A stretch of DNA of 64,000 bases. Origin: Pseudoblastomonas marina. Lineage in GTDB: Bacteria; Pseudomonadota; Alphaproteobacteria; Sphingomonadales; Sphingomonadaceae. The stretch covers positions 868,001 through 932,000 of the forward strand of contig NZ_BMID01000001.1 of NCBI RefSeq assembly GCF_014641655.1, given 5' to 3'. Within the stretch, counting starts at the first letter, position 1. Each line of letters begins with the position of its first letter. This document shows, in pieces, positions 49,140-59,100 of the stretch. The position numbers and the translations under genes are program-made. The notes beneath the pieces were generated by a model, which saw only the letters and a program-made list of their open reading frames with translations, was not told the origin of the DNA and did no database searches.

Positions 49140-49928
49140 TTATCGGCGCGCATCCTCCGCCATGCGTATCGTATGGCGGATCGCCTCGCGGCCTTCGGGG
49201 GCGGAATGGCTCATCAGGATGGTCGAGGCGGCGGGAAAGGCCGCGCCGAAGCGGCGCGCGGCCGCGGCGTAATTCGCGACGTCCGCATCGGCGAGATTGC
49301 CGAGGCTGCGCGCGCCAGCGCCCTTGATCAGGCATCCGCCGAAGGCGACCCCCGGCTCGGGCTGGACGGTGATGTTGTCGCTTGTGTGGCCGGGGCCCGG
49401 GTAGAACAGCTTAATTGGCCCGAGCGCTGCGGTGGCGGGACCGGTGGCGAAACCGTCGGCGCCAAAGTCGATCGTGTTCCTTGCGGGCTCGAAATCGACC
49501 GTCGGGGCGAGTTCGTTGGTGAGCGCATGGGCCCAGGTCTCGACCCCGGCGCGGTGGAGCGCGCCGATTCCGCCCATCTTGTCCTGGTGGAAATGGGTGA
49601 TCACCGCCGCGCGGACCGGGCGGTCGAGCACCGCGGCGGCATAGCGCAGGATGTCTTCGGTCTGCGGTTCGGTCCACGCCGTGTCGACCAGCACCGCGTC
49701 ATCGTCGCGCAGCACGATCATCCCGTTCGACGCAATCGGCCCGGTGCCGGGAAGGTCGAGATAGGAAGTGTGCATCCACACGTCGTTTGTAATTCGGCTC
49801 AGCACGATCTCGCCGAACTCGACACGTTCCTCGATCTGTCGGCTTTCGGTGACGCGATACTCGTCCTTCGGCATCGAAATGCAGGACGACAGGGCGAGCA
49901 GGGCGGCGAGGGCGGCGAACCGCTTCAC
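49140..49928 (-). CDS. subclass B1 metallo-beta-lactamase lipoprotein, NDM-like
   Basis: A 262-residue zinc hydrolase. A signal peptide with lipobox LSSC (Cys at residue 16) predicts an envelope lipoprotein. The B1 zinc ligands are all present: H112, H114, D116 (THFHQDKMGG), H181 (YPGPGHTSDN), C199 (FGGCLIK) and H241 (SHSAPEGREAI), plus K202 and N211 (SLGNLADAD). From memory these segments, VWMHTSYLD and VDTAWTEPQT are nearly those of NDM-1, itself a lipoprotein. Beta-lactam hydrolysis is thus likely but untested; a metallo-beta-lactamase from Erythrobacter litoralis has been characterised. The start is GTG, overlapping the pyrF stop (GTGA), so its expression should follow pyrF rather than drug exposure. 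Confidence 0.9.
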   Translation of the reverse strand: MKRFAALAALLALSSCISMPKDEYRVTESRQIEERVEFGEIVLSRITNDVWMHTSYLDLPGTGPIASNGMIVLRDDDAVLVDTAWTEPQTEDILRYAAAVLDRPVRAAVITHFHQDKMGGIGALHRAGVETWAHALTNELAPTVDFEPARNTIDFGADGFATGPATAALGPIKLFYPGPGHTSDNITVQPEPGVAFGGCLIKGAGARSLGNLADADVANYAAAARRFGAAFPAASTILMSHSAPEGREAIRHTIRMAEDARR

Positions 49929-50602
49929 AGCGTCGCCTCGATCTCCCGCGCAGCCTGGACCGGGTCCTCGGCCTTGGCGATCGGGCGGCCGATCACGAGC
50001 ACGCCGGCGCCGTCGTCGCGCGCCTGGCGGGGGGTGACCACACGCTTCTGGTCGCCGGTCGCCTTGCCGCCGGGCCGCAGGCCGGGGACGACGAAATAGC
50101 CGTCCTTCCACTGCTTGCGCACCGCTCCGACCTCGTGGCCCGAACACACGATTCCGTCGAGACCGGCTTTTTCGGCGAGTTCGGCGAGGCGCATGACCTG
50201 GTCGTGCGGCTTACCGTTGATGCCGGTGCGCTCCATGTCGCGATCGTCGAGACTGGTAAGCAGCGTCACCGCGACCACTTTCGTATGCTCGCCCGCCGCC
50301 GCCTTGGCGTCCTCCATCATCGCCCGCCCGCCGCTGGCATGGACGGTGACGATCGCGGGTTCGAGCACGTGCAGCGAATGCATCGCGCCGGCGACGGTGT
50401 TGGGAATATCGTGCAGTTTCAGGTCGAGGAAGATCGGCAGTCCGAGATGGGCGATCTCGTGGACGCCGTGGTGGCCGTGCGCGCAGAAGAACTCGAGCCC
50501 GAGCTTGAATCCGCCGACATGGCCCTTGACCTGCTTCGCGAGCGCCTTGGCGGCGTCGAGCCGCGGAACGTCGAGCGCGAGGAAGACCGGGTTGTGGTTC
50601 AT
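49925..50602 (-). CDS. pyrF: orotidine 5'-phosphate decarboxylase
   Basis: A 225-residue TIM barrel that makes UMP from OMP. The catalytic array D60-x-K62-xx-D65 in FLDLKLHDIPNT is intact, and VVPGLRPGG and GRPIAKAEDP bind phosphate. Coupled at both ends: its ATG overlaps the LapA-like stop and its stop overlaps the metallo-beta-lactamase GTG. Confidence 0.96.
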   Translation of the reverse strand: MNHNPVFLALDVPRLDAAKALAKQVKGHVGGFKLGLEFFCAHGHHGVHEIAHLGLPIFLDLKLHDIPNTVAGAMHSLHVLEPAIVTVHASGGRAMMEDAKAAAGEHTKVVAVTLLTSLDDRDMERTGINGKPHDQVMRLAELAEKAGLDGIVCSGHEVGAVRKQWKDGYFVVPGLRPGGKATGDQKRVVTPRQARDDGAGVLVIGRPIAKAEDPVQAAREIEATL

Positions 50603-50991
50603 GTGCCCGCTTCTTTTTGGGGATTGGTCGGGCTCAGCGGGCTGTCTTCCGCAGGCGTATCGGGATCGGGATCGACCGAATCCGGAATGCCGTCGCCATC
50701 GCGATCGCGGATGCGCTCGGTGTTGGCCTTGGCGTAGTTGAGCGAATTGGCCTTCTGCGCATTCTCGAGCGCGGCGATGCGGCGCTTGAGCCGCCATTTC
50801 TCGCCGCGATGGAACAGCCACATCGGCACGAAACCGATCAGGAAGCTGACGATCACCAGCGCGGGGATCTTCGTGTCGAGGACGATCCCTTCCCAGATCT
50901 GGACCGTCACCTGCGGTTCCCAGTTCGCCACCGAGAAAGCGACCAGCACCACGAGGAGCAGCGCCCACAGGATCGTCTTCAGGACTTGCAT
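50599..50991 (-). CDS. LapA-like (DUF1049) membrane protein with acidic Asp-rich tail
   Basis: A 130-residue inner-membrane protein with two helices (about 5-23 and 43-62) and a short coiled-coil (KWRLKRRIAALENAQKA), as in the LapA/YciS family that works with LapB in controlling LPS synthesis. Unlike simple LapA proteins it ends in DRDGDGIPDSVDPDPDTPAED, a motif like the calcium-binding thrombospondin type 3 repeat. If the topology is as in E. coli, this tail would be cytoplasmic. It overlaps pyrF by 4 nt and follows purB by 76 bp. Confidence 0.82.
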   Translation of the reverse strand: MQVLKTILWALLLVVLVAFSVANWEPQVTVQIWEGIVLDTKIPALVIVSFLIGFVPMWLFHRGEKWRLKRRIAALENAQKANSLNYAKANTERIRDRDGDGIPDSVDPDPDTPAEDSPLSPTNPQKEAGT

Positions 50992-51067
50992 CGGTTCAAT
51001 CTCCGCCCTTTTTCTGCCGTCCTAGCGGGTTGCGCGGAAACTGGCGAGTCCCCGTGCCGGGGCGGGT

Positions 51068-52396
51068 TCAGCCCTCTTCCTGTTCTTCGGCGAAGACGCG
51101 TTCGAAAATCGTATCGACATGCTTGAAGTGGTATTCGAGGTCGAATTTCTCTTCGAGCTGCGCGTCGGAAAGCACCCCGGTGACCTCGTCGTCGGCCTTG
51201 AGCAGGTCGAGCAGCGAAAGCCTGCCGTCCGATTCCCACACCTTCATCGCGTTGCGCTGGACCGCGGCATAGGCGTTCTCGCGGCTCATCCCGTTTTGGG
51301 TGAGGGCGAGCAGCACGCGCTGCGAGTGCACCAGACCACCCATCCGGTCGAGATTGGCCTGCATGCGTTCGGGATAGACGAGCAGCTTGTCGATCACCCC
51401 GGTGAGCCGCGCGAGCGCGAAATCGAGCGTGATGCAGGCATCGGGCCCGATGAAGCGTTCGACCGAGGAGTGCGAGATATCGCGCTCGTGCCACAGCGCC
51501 ACGTTCTCCATCGCGGGGAGCGCATAGGCGCGGATCATGCGCGCCTGCCCGGTGAGGTTCTCGGTCAGGATCGGGTTGCGCTTGTGCGGCATCGCCGACG
51601 AACCCTTCTGGCCGGGCGAGAAATACTCCTCGGCTTCGAGCACTTCGGTACGCTGGAGGTGCCGCACCTCGACCGCGATGCGCTCGATCGAGCTGGCGAT
51701 CACGGCCAACGTGGCGAAGAACATCGCGTGGCGATCGCGCGGGATGACCTGGGTCGAGACCGGCTCGGGCACCAGTCCCATCTCGGCGGCGACATGCGCC
51801 TCGACCTGCGGATCGATATTGGCGAAGGTGCCGACCGCCCCGCTGATCGCGCAGGTCGCGATCTCGGCGCGGGCATCCCACAGCCGCTCGCGATTGCGCT
51901 TCATCTCGGCATAGGCCTGCGCGAGCTTGAGGCCGAAGGTGACCGGCTCGGCATGGATGCCGTGGCTGCGACCGATCGTGGGGGTATACTTGTGTTCCTC
52001 GGCACGTCGGGCGATCGCCTCGAGCAATGCGTCCATATCCTCGAGCAGCAGGTCGGCCGAACGCATAAGCTGGACCGCCAGCGTGGTATCGAGCACGTCC
52101 GAGCTGGTCATGCCCTGGTGGAGGAACCGGGCCTCGTCACCGACATTGTCCGCCACCCAGGTGAGGAAGGCGATCACGTCGTGCTTGGTCACGCGTTCGA
52201 TATCGTCGATCGCATCGACGTCGATCTTCGGGTTCGTCGCCCACCAGTCCCACAGCGCCTTGGCCGCGCTTTCGGGCACGACGCCGAGTTCGGCGAGCTT
52301 GCTGGTCGCATGCGCCTCGATCTCGAACCAGATGCGGTATTTCGCCTCCGGTTCCCAGATGGCGGTCATATCGGGGCGGGCGTAACGGGGGACCAT
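51068..52396 (-). CDS. purB: adenylosuccinate lyase
   Basis: A 442-residue fumarase/aspartase-superfamily lyase acting twice in purine synthesis (SAICAR to AICAR and adenylosuccinate to AMP). The signature GSSAMPHKRNP is at about 265-275 with the catalytic serine; GMTSSDVLDT and GRSHGIHAEP are the other active-site segments. Start at MVPRYARPDM, a short typical N-terminus. It heads the minus-strand array lapA-pyrF-bla-trpFBA-accD-folC, and is divergent from the DUF3857 gene. Confidence 0.96.
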   Translation of the reverse strand: MVPRYARPDMTAIWEPEAKYRIWFEIEAHATSKLAELGVVPESAAKALWDWWATNPKIDVDAIDDIERVTKHDVIAFLTWVADNVGDEARFLHQGMTSSDVLDTTLAVQLMRSADLLLEDMDALLEAIARRAEEHKYTPTIGRSHGIHAEPVTFGLKLAQAYAEMKRNRERLWDARAEIATCAISGAVGTFANIDPQVEAHVAAEMGLVPEPVSTQVIPRDRHAMFFATLAVIASSIERIAVEVRHLQRTEVLEAEEYFSPGQKGSSAMPHKRNPILTENLTGQARMIRAYALPAMENVALWHERDISHSSVERFIGPDACITLDFALARLTGVIDKLLVYPERMQANLDRMGGLVHSQRVLLALTQNGMSRENAYAAVQRNAMKVWESDGRLSLLDLLKADDEVTGVLSDAQLEEKFDLEYHFKHVDTIFERVFAEEQEEG

Positions 52397-52575
52397 GGTC
52401 GACTCCGGGAAGAGGGGGATGGGCTGCGCTGCGCGCCTATGGGGCGCGTGCCCGCTTGGCAAGGTCGCTTGCGGCGCAAGCGGCGGTTAACCACCTTCGA
52501 ACGAGCGATTGCGTTGCACCGACAGTCCGTGCATCATGGGCGGCGAAACGATTGAATTGTCGAAGGGTCCCGCGC

Positions 52576-55368
52576 GTGAACATGCACCATCTCCTGTCCG
52601 CCACCGCGATCGTCGCGGTCTGCGCAACCCCCGCCGTCGCGGGTGAAGAAATCATCTACGAGGAGGTGCCGTCCTGGGTCGTCGCGCCCGATCTCGATGC
52701 GGCGATGGAGAAGGACGAGACGCTCGTGCTGATCGACCGGCAGGTGCGGATGGAAGACGGCGTCGTGCACGATTATTTCGACGTCGCGATCAAGATGGAA
52801 AACCCGCAGGTCGTCACCCAGCTCGGTACGCCGCAGCTGCAATGGCAGCCCGACAAGGGCGATCTGCGCGTCCACCGGATTCAGATCATCCGCGACGGCG
52901 AGGTGATCGACGTGCTCGCCGACGGCACCAAGCTCGAGGTGATCCGGCGCGAACGCCAGCTCGAAAGCCGGCTGATCGACGGCATGCTTACCGGAACGAT
53001 GGCCGTGCCCGGCCTGCGGGTCGGTGACGTGCTTCGGATGTCGCATTCGACGACCAAGCGCGACCAGGCGCTCGATGGCGAGATGCAGGTGCTCCAGGGG
53101 ATCCTGCCCGAGCCGATGGAGATGGGCTACGGCCGCATCCGCGTGAGCTGGCCGGAAGACGAGCCGATGCGTTACAATGCCACCCGCGATTTCGCGTTGG
53201 CCGAGCCGGTGATCGAGGACGGCTACAAGGTCCTGTCGGTCGAATTCCCGATCCCCGAACTCGACGAGATGCCCGACGATGCTCCGCGCCGCTATCGCAT
53301 GCCGCCTCTGCTCCAGGTTGGCACCTATGACAGCTGGCGCGAATTGTCGGCGCAGATGGCGACCCATTTCACCACCGAGGGCACGATCGATCCCGAAGGC
53401 GAAATCGCGGCGAAGATCGCCGAGATCGAAGCCAAGACCGACAAACAGCTCGAACGCGCGGCGCTGGCGCTGCAGATCGTGCAGGACGACGTCGCCTATC
53501 ACCTCAACGGTCTCGATGGCGGCAACTATCTGCCGCAAAGCCCGGAAGACACGTGGGAGCTGCGCTATGGCGACTGCAAGGCCAAGTCGCTGCTGCTGCT
53601 CGCCATGCTGCGCGAGATGGGGATCGAGAGCGAAGCGGTGCTGGTCCATTCGAGCTCGGGCGACTGGGTGCCCGACATGCTCCCGATGCCGGGCAATTTC
53701 GACCACATGATCGTCCACGCCGTCATCGATGGCGAGGATTACTGGCTCGACGGCACCAATGCCGGCGTTCGCCTCGCGACGATCGGCGAGGTCCCGCCGT
53801 TCTTCAATGCGCTGCCGCTGCGCCCCGAAGGTGCCGAACTGATGCCGATGACGCAGCGCTGGCCGAGCGTCCCCGATCGCACCGCGGTGGTCGAAATCGA
53901 TCATTCGGCAGGTTTCGATTATCCGGCGATGTTCTCGATCGACGTCACGCTTGAAGGCACGATGGCGACACGGCTGCGCGATCCGGCAGAAGAAAGCGAC
54001 CGCGAGAAGGTGCTCGATTTCGCCAGCAATTTCGCGCGCAACCTCGTCGGCACCAATTTCGTCAAGGACGCGACCGTCACCTTCGACGAGGACAGCGGAC
54101 AGGCCCGGCTCGAAGCCGAAGGCGTGACCTATAGCTGGTGGGAGTTCGAGCGCGGGCGCGCCAAGCTGACGCCGTATGTGTCGAGCAACGATTTCGGCTT
54201 CTCGCCCGATCGCGCACGTCGCGAATGGCGCGATATTCCCTACCAGAGCGGGGGCCCCGTGCGCTGGCGCGAGGATTTGCGGATCGAACTGCCGCAGGGC
54301 GATGTCGCCTACGACCTGCGCGGCGTCGAGGTGCGCGAAGAAGAAATCGCAGGCACGCGGATTTCGCGCAGCGCCACGCTCGACGGCGCGAGCCTGCGGG
54401 TGCAGTCCGACAAGGCCGAAATCCCGGTCGAGATCCCGGCCTCGGCTTTTGCCGAGAACCGCCGCGCGGCGTCGCGGCTGGGTAGCGGCGACTACGTCGT
54501 CCGCGTCAGCGAGGGGGCCAAGCGTTATTGGGAATACTCGGCCGAGGAAGCCGAACGCCTGATGGCACCGATGGAAGCCGCGCTCGACGCCTATGTCGAC
54601 ACCGATCCAGACGAAGCCTCGCGCCATATCCGCCGCGCCGAAATGCGCGTCTTCACCTATGATTACGCCGCCGCGGCCGAAGATTACACGCGGGCGATCG
54701 AACTCGAACCGAGTGCGACGCTCTACAACCAGCGGGCGCAGGCCTATGCCAATGCCGGCGAATGGGACCTCGCGCTCGACGATGCGCTCTATGCCTACGA
54801 ATTGCAGGGCGATGTCGCGACCGCGCTCAACCTCGCGGCGATCCAGGCCGAAATGGGCGACGTCGATACCGCACTCGCGCTGCTCGAGGAATTCGAGCTC
54901 GGCGGCGACGAGCGTGCCACGCTGGCGCAAGTCCGCGCCGAATACGAAGGCGAGGCGGGCCGCCCCGAGGCGGGCTGGGCGATGCTCGAGGACGTCCTGC
55001 TCGAACGCCCCGGAGACAGCGAGCTGCTGAATTCGCAGTGCTGGCACATGGGCACGTGGAAATATCGTCTCGACGAAGCCGAGGCAGTGTGCACCGAAGC
55101 GGTGCAGGCTTCGCAATACGGGGCCAACGTGCTCGATAGCCGGGCGATGGTCTATTATCGGAATGGCGATTACGACAAGGCGATGCGCGATATCGACGCC
55201 GCCTTGCGCAGCGAACCGAGCCTTGCCGCTTCGCGCTACCTCAAGGGCCTGATCCTGATCGAACAGGGCAAGACCGCGGAGGGCCGGCGCGAGATCGCCT
55301 ATGCCGAGCGGATCTCGCCGCGGATCGTGCGCCAGTACGAGCGCTACGGTATCTCCTCGGCCAAGTGA
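52576..55368 (+). CDS. exported DUF3857-transglutaminase-TPR protein
   Basis: A 930-residue envelope protein. A signal peptide (MHHLLSATAIVAVCATPAVAG) precedes a DUF3857 beta domain (about 60-250), a transglutaminase-like papain fold domain with the Cys at about residue 334 (RYGDCKAKSLLLLAML), His and Asp in FDHMIVHAVIDGEDYWLDGTNAG, and a TPR region at about 680-920 (AEDYTRAIELEPSATLYNQRAQAY). The Cys-His-Asp triad is intact, so it may be a cysteine protease or amidase, but substrates of the family are unknown. AAGGG stands 8 nt before the GTG; the ATG two codons later is an alternative start. Confidence 0.85.
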   Translation: MNMHHLLSATAIVAVCATPAVAGEEIIYEEVPSWVVAPDLDAAMEKDETLVLIDRQVRMEDGVVHDYFDVAIKMENPQVVTQLGTPQLQWQPDKGDLRVHRIQIIRDGEVIDVLADGTKLEVIRRERQLESRLIDGMLTGTMAVPGLRVGDVLRMSHSTTKRDQALDGEMQVLQGILPEPMEMGYGRIRVSWPEDEPMRYNATRDFALAEPVIEDGYKVLSVEFPIPELDEMPDDAPRRYRMPPLLQVGTYDSWRELSAQMATHFTTEGTIDPEGEIAAKIAEIEAKTDKQLERAALALQIVQDDVAYHLNGLDGGNYLPQSPEDTWELRYGDCKAKSLLLLAMLREMGIESEAVLVHSSSGDWVPDMLPMPGNFDHMIVHAVIDGEDYWLDGTNAGVRLATIGEVPPFFNALPLRPEGAELMPMTQRWPSVPDRTAVVEIDHSAGFDYPAMFSIDVTLEGTMATRLRDPAEESDREKVLDFASNFARNLVGTNFVKDATVTFDEDSGQARLEAEGVTYSWWEFERGRAKLTPYVSSNDFGFSPDRARREWRDIPYQSGGPVRWREDLRIELPQGDVAYDLRGVEVREEEIAGTRISRSATLDGASLRVQSDKAEIPVEIPASAFAENRRAASRLGSGDYVVRVSEGAKRYWEYSAEEAERLMAPMEAALDAYVDTDPDEASRHIRRAEMRVFTYDYAAAAEDYTRAIELEPSATLYNQRAQAYANAGEWDLALDDALYAYELQGDVATALNLAAIQAEMGDVDTALALLEEFELGGDERATLAQVRAEYEGEAGRPEAGWAMLEDVLLERPGDSELLNSQCWHMGTWKYRLDEAEAVCTEAVQASQYGANVLDSRAMVYYRNGDYDKAMRDIDAALRSEPSLAASRYLKGLILIEQGKTAEGRREIAYAERISPRIVRQYERYGISSAK

Positions 55369-55386
55369 TCGATGCGGGCGAAGGGG

Positions 55387-56079
55387 CTAGATCAGCCCCT
55401 TCGCGCGCAGCGAGGCGTGGCCCTCGCGCCCGACAATCACATGATCGTGGACGGTCACGCCGAGCAGGCGACCGGCCTCGGCGATCCTGCGGGTGATGTC
55501 GATATCGGCGCGGCTCGGTTCGGGACTGCCGGAGGGGTGGTTGTGGACGAGGATCAGCGCGGTCGCGCCGATCTCGAGCGCGCGCTTGATGACCTCGCGC
55601 GGATGGATCGCGGCCTCGTCGATCGATCCGTCCGACACGCGCTCGTCGAGGATAAGGCGGTTGCGCGCGTCGAGATGGAGGACCCGCACGCGCTCGTGCA
55701 TCAGGTGCGCCATGTCGATGTGAAGATAGTCGAGCAGCGCCTGCCAGCTTCCCAGAACCGGCCTTTCGGCAACCTTAGAACGCGCCATCCGACGTGCCGC
55801 GAGCGCGACGATCTTGAGCGCGGCGGCACTGGTCTCGCCCATCTGCGGGTGATCGGCGAGCGCTTTCGCGTCGGCGTCGAGTACGGCCGAGAGACTGCCG
55901 AAACGCGCGATCAGCGATTTGGCGATCGGTTTGGTATCGATCCGCGGGCGCGCGGTTGCGAGCAGGTATTCCAGCACCTCGTAATCCGCCAGCGCCTCGG
56001 CCCCGCCTTCGAACAGCCGTTGCCGCAGCCTTGCGCGATGGCCGCTGTTTCCGCCTACATTTGCGTCACTTGCGTCCAT
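55387..56079 (-). CDS. radC: RadC family JAB-domain protein
   Basis: A 230-residue RadC protein. An N-terminal helix-hairpin-helix-like region (GGAEALADYEVLEYLL, FGSLSAVLDA) precedes the JAMM/MPN+ domain with VHNHPSGSPEPSRAD. The metalloprotease-like zinc ligands (Glu, HxH, Asp) are present. The cellular role of RadC is unsettled; early links to DNA repair were not upheld. I start at MDASDAN; upstream frame is open but overlaps the divergent gene's promoter. Convergent with the DUF3857 gene. Confidence 0.9.
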   Translation of the reverse strand: MDASDANVGGNSGHRARLRQRLFEGGAEALADYEVLEYLLATARPRIDTKPIAKSLIARFGSLSAVLDADAKALADHPQMGETSAAALKIVALAARRMARSKVAERPVLGSWQALLDYLHIDMAHLMHERVRVLHLDARNRLILDERVSDGSIDEAAIHPREVIKRALEIGATALILVHNHPSGSPEPSRADIDITRRIAEAGRLLGVTVHDHVIVGREGHASLRAKGLI

Positions 56080-56158
56080 CGGGAACGCGCTCCCCCCTGC
56101 CGCATTGATGCCCGGCGCAGCATTGCCTTTGCATTGGCGTACGCGCAAGGGGACAGGC

Positions 56159-59100
56159 ATGGCGAAGCGCCGCGACAACAGTGAGGGTGGAATGCCGCCC
56201 GTGCCCCGACGGGGCTTCTGGCGGCCGGCGCTGCCATGGATTGTCGTGGTGCTCGCCGTGGTGCTGGGATTCGCCTGGTCGCAGCGCAACGAGATCGCCG
56301 ACGACATCATCGCTTCCGAACTGGAAAAGCGCGGGATCGAGGCAAGCTACACCGTCGAGCGGATCGGCGGGCGGCGACAGGTGCTGCGTGACCTGGTGCT
56401 GGGCGATCCGGATCGGCCCGACGCGACGGTCGAGCGCGCCGAGGTGCGGATCGGATGGACGATGCTCGGGCCTGCGGTGCGCTCGGTCACGCTCGAGCGC
56501 GCCCGGCTCTACGGCACACTGCGCGACGGCGAGTTGAGTTTCGGCGCGCTCGATCCGCTGCTGTTCGCCGAAGACGAGCCCGACCGTCCGCCGAGCCTGC
56601 CCGATCTCGACGTGACGATCGTCGACGGACGCGCGCGGATCGCGAGCGAATACGGGGTGCTCGGTCTCGTTCTCGAGGGAAGCGGCAACCCAAGCGACGG
56701 CTTCGAGGGGCAGCTTGGGGCACTAATGCCCGACCCGCGGTACGCGGGCTGCGAAGCGACGCGCGCGAGTTTCTACGGTACGGTGACAACCAACGACAGC
56801 CGCCCGACGTTCGACGGACCCTTGCGCCTTCGCGAGCTTGCCTGCGAAGACCGCCAGATCGCGCTCGCGGCGCTCGATTCCGAGCTCGAACTGACCTTGC
56901 CCGCCACTTTCGATGCGGCCGAGGGCGAGCTCGCGATCGAGACCGGGGCGGCGCGCTACGGTGCGTTCGCCGCCCAGGCGCTCGAGGGGAGCGGGCGGTT
57001 CGACCTCAAGCCCGGCGAGGCGACCCTCGATTACGACCTCGCGCTGCTCGGGCTCGATACGCCCGAAGCCACGCTGGCGCGGCTCTCGAGCGACGGCGTG
57101 GTCCGGTTGCGCGACGATTTCGCGCGACTGGAGTGGTCGGGCGGTTTCGACGGCCGCAATCTGCGACCGGGCGAATCCTTCAATCGCGCGCTCGCCGCGA
57201 TCGGGAGCGGGGCCAACGACACCCCCTTCGCCCCGCTTGCGGCGAAGCTGCGCGCCGCGCTGTCGCGCCAGACGCTCGGCAGCAGCCTTGAGGGGAACGT
57301 AACGCTCCGGCGCGGGGAGGGTACGCTCAGCCTGGTGATCCCCGCCGCGACCTTGCGCAATCGCAATGGCGTGCGGCTCGCCGAACTCAGCCGGTTGCGC
57401 TGGAGCAATGCCGAAGGCGGCAATCTCGGCGGCTCGTTCCGGACCGGCGGGCCCGACCTCCCGCGCATGACCGGTTCGCTGACGAGCGCGGCGGGCGGCA
57501 GTGCCGTCTGGCAGCTCTCGCTCGAGGAATATGCGGCGCGGTCGAGCCGGATCGCGGCACCCGACCTGCGGATCGTGCAGTCGCCGGACGGTCGCTTCGA
57601 CCTGACCGGAGATGTCCGGCTGAGCGGCCCGCTGCCAGGCGGTTTCGCGCGCAACCTCGCCTTCCCGCTCGACGCGGTGTTCGAGAAGGATGGGTCGTTC
57701 CGCGCCTTCACCCGATGCACGCCGGTCCGTTTCGACCGTTTCGAATACGCCAACCTAAGGCTCGCGCGGCATGCGGTGACCCTGTGTCCGCCGACCGGCA
57801 GGGCGATCGTGCGCGGGGGCAACGGACCGCTGCGGATCGTCGCCGGCGCGCCATCGCTCGATCTGGCCGGCACGCTGGCGGGGACCCCGATCCACATTCG
57901 CTCGGGGCCGATCGCGATTGCCTATCCCGGGATCGTGCGTGCGAGTGAACTGTGGGTGCATCTTGGCCCGCCCGACAGCGGGGCGGATTTCGTCCTCTCC
58001 GATCTAGACGCGGAGCTCGGCGGGAAGGAAATCTCGGGTACCTTCGCCGATACCGAGGCGCGGCTCGTCGCCGTCCCGCTCGATGTCAGCAATGCCGCGG
58101 GCGAGTGGCGTTACGCGAATGGCGTGCTGTCTCTCTCTGGAGCCACCTTCCTGTTGGCCGATCGCAACGATCCGCAGCGCTTCTACCCGCTCGACGCGAC
58201 CGAGGCGGCGTTGACGTTAGAGGACGGCGATATCCGCGCAGAAGCCAACCTGCGCGATCGCGACACCCAGCGTCTCGTCGCCGCGGTCGAGGTCTTTCAC
58301 GATCTCGCGAGCGGTTCGGGCAATGCCACGCTCGACACCGATGCCCTGCGCTTCGATGCCGCGTTCCAGCCCGAAGACCTGACCTACCTCGCCAAGGGAA
58401 CGATCGCCAATACGCGCGGGCTCGTGAGCGGGCAGGGGCGGATCCGCTGGGCCGACGGTACGATTGACAGTGGCGGTGAGTATTCCTCCGCCGACCTCGA
58501 TTTCGCCGCCCCGTTCGGCCCCGTAGAGGGCGCATCGGGCACGCTGGTCTTCACCGACCTTCTCGCGTTCGAGACGGCGCCCAGCCAGACCTTCCAGGTG
58601 CGCTCGATCAATCCCGGGATCGAGGTCAATGACGGCGAGATCACGCTGGCGCTGCGGCGTGGCTTCGAAATCGGGATCGAGGGCGGTCGCTGGCCCTTCA
58701 TGGGCGGCACGCTGACCCTGCGCCCGACCGATGTGCGCTTCGGCGAGGGCGAAGTGCGGCGGTTCACGCTGGTGGTCGACGGCTTGCAGGCCTCGCGCTT
58801 CATCGAACGGTTCGAACTCGCCAATCTCAGCGCGACCGGGACCTTCGACGGGCGGTTGCCGCTCGTTTTCGACGATAGCGGTGGCCGGATCGAGGGCGGC
58901 GTGCTCGTCTCGCGCCCGCCGGGTGGGAATCTCTCCTATGTCGGCGAACTGACCTATCGCGACCTGTCGACGATGGCGAACCTCGCCTTCAACGTGCTCA
59001 AATCGCTCGATTACGCGCAAATGCGGATCAACATGGACGGCGACCTTACCGGCAATATCGTCACCCGCGTCCGCACGTTCGGGGTCCGCCAGGGCGAGGC

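Noticed and set aside
52534-55116. An 860-codon minus-strand open frame
   Set aside because: Antisense shadow of the DUF3857-transglutaminase-TPR gene, whose domains are clear on the plus strand.
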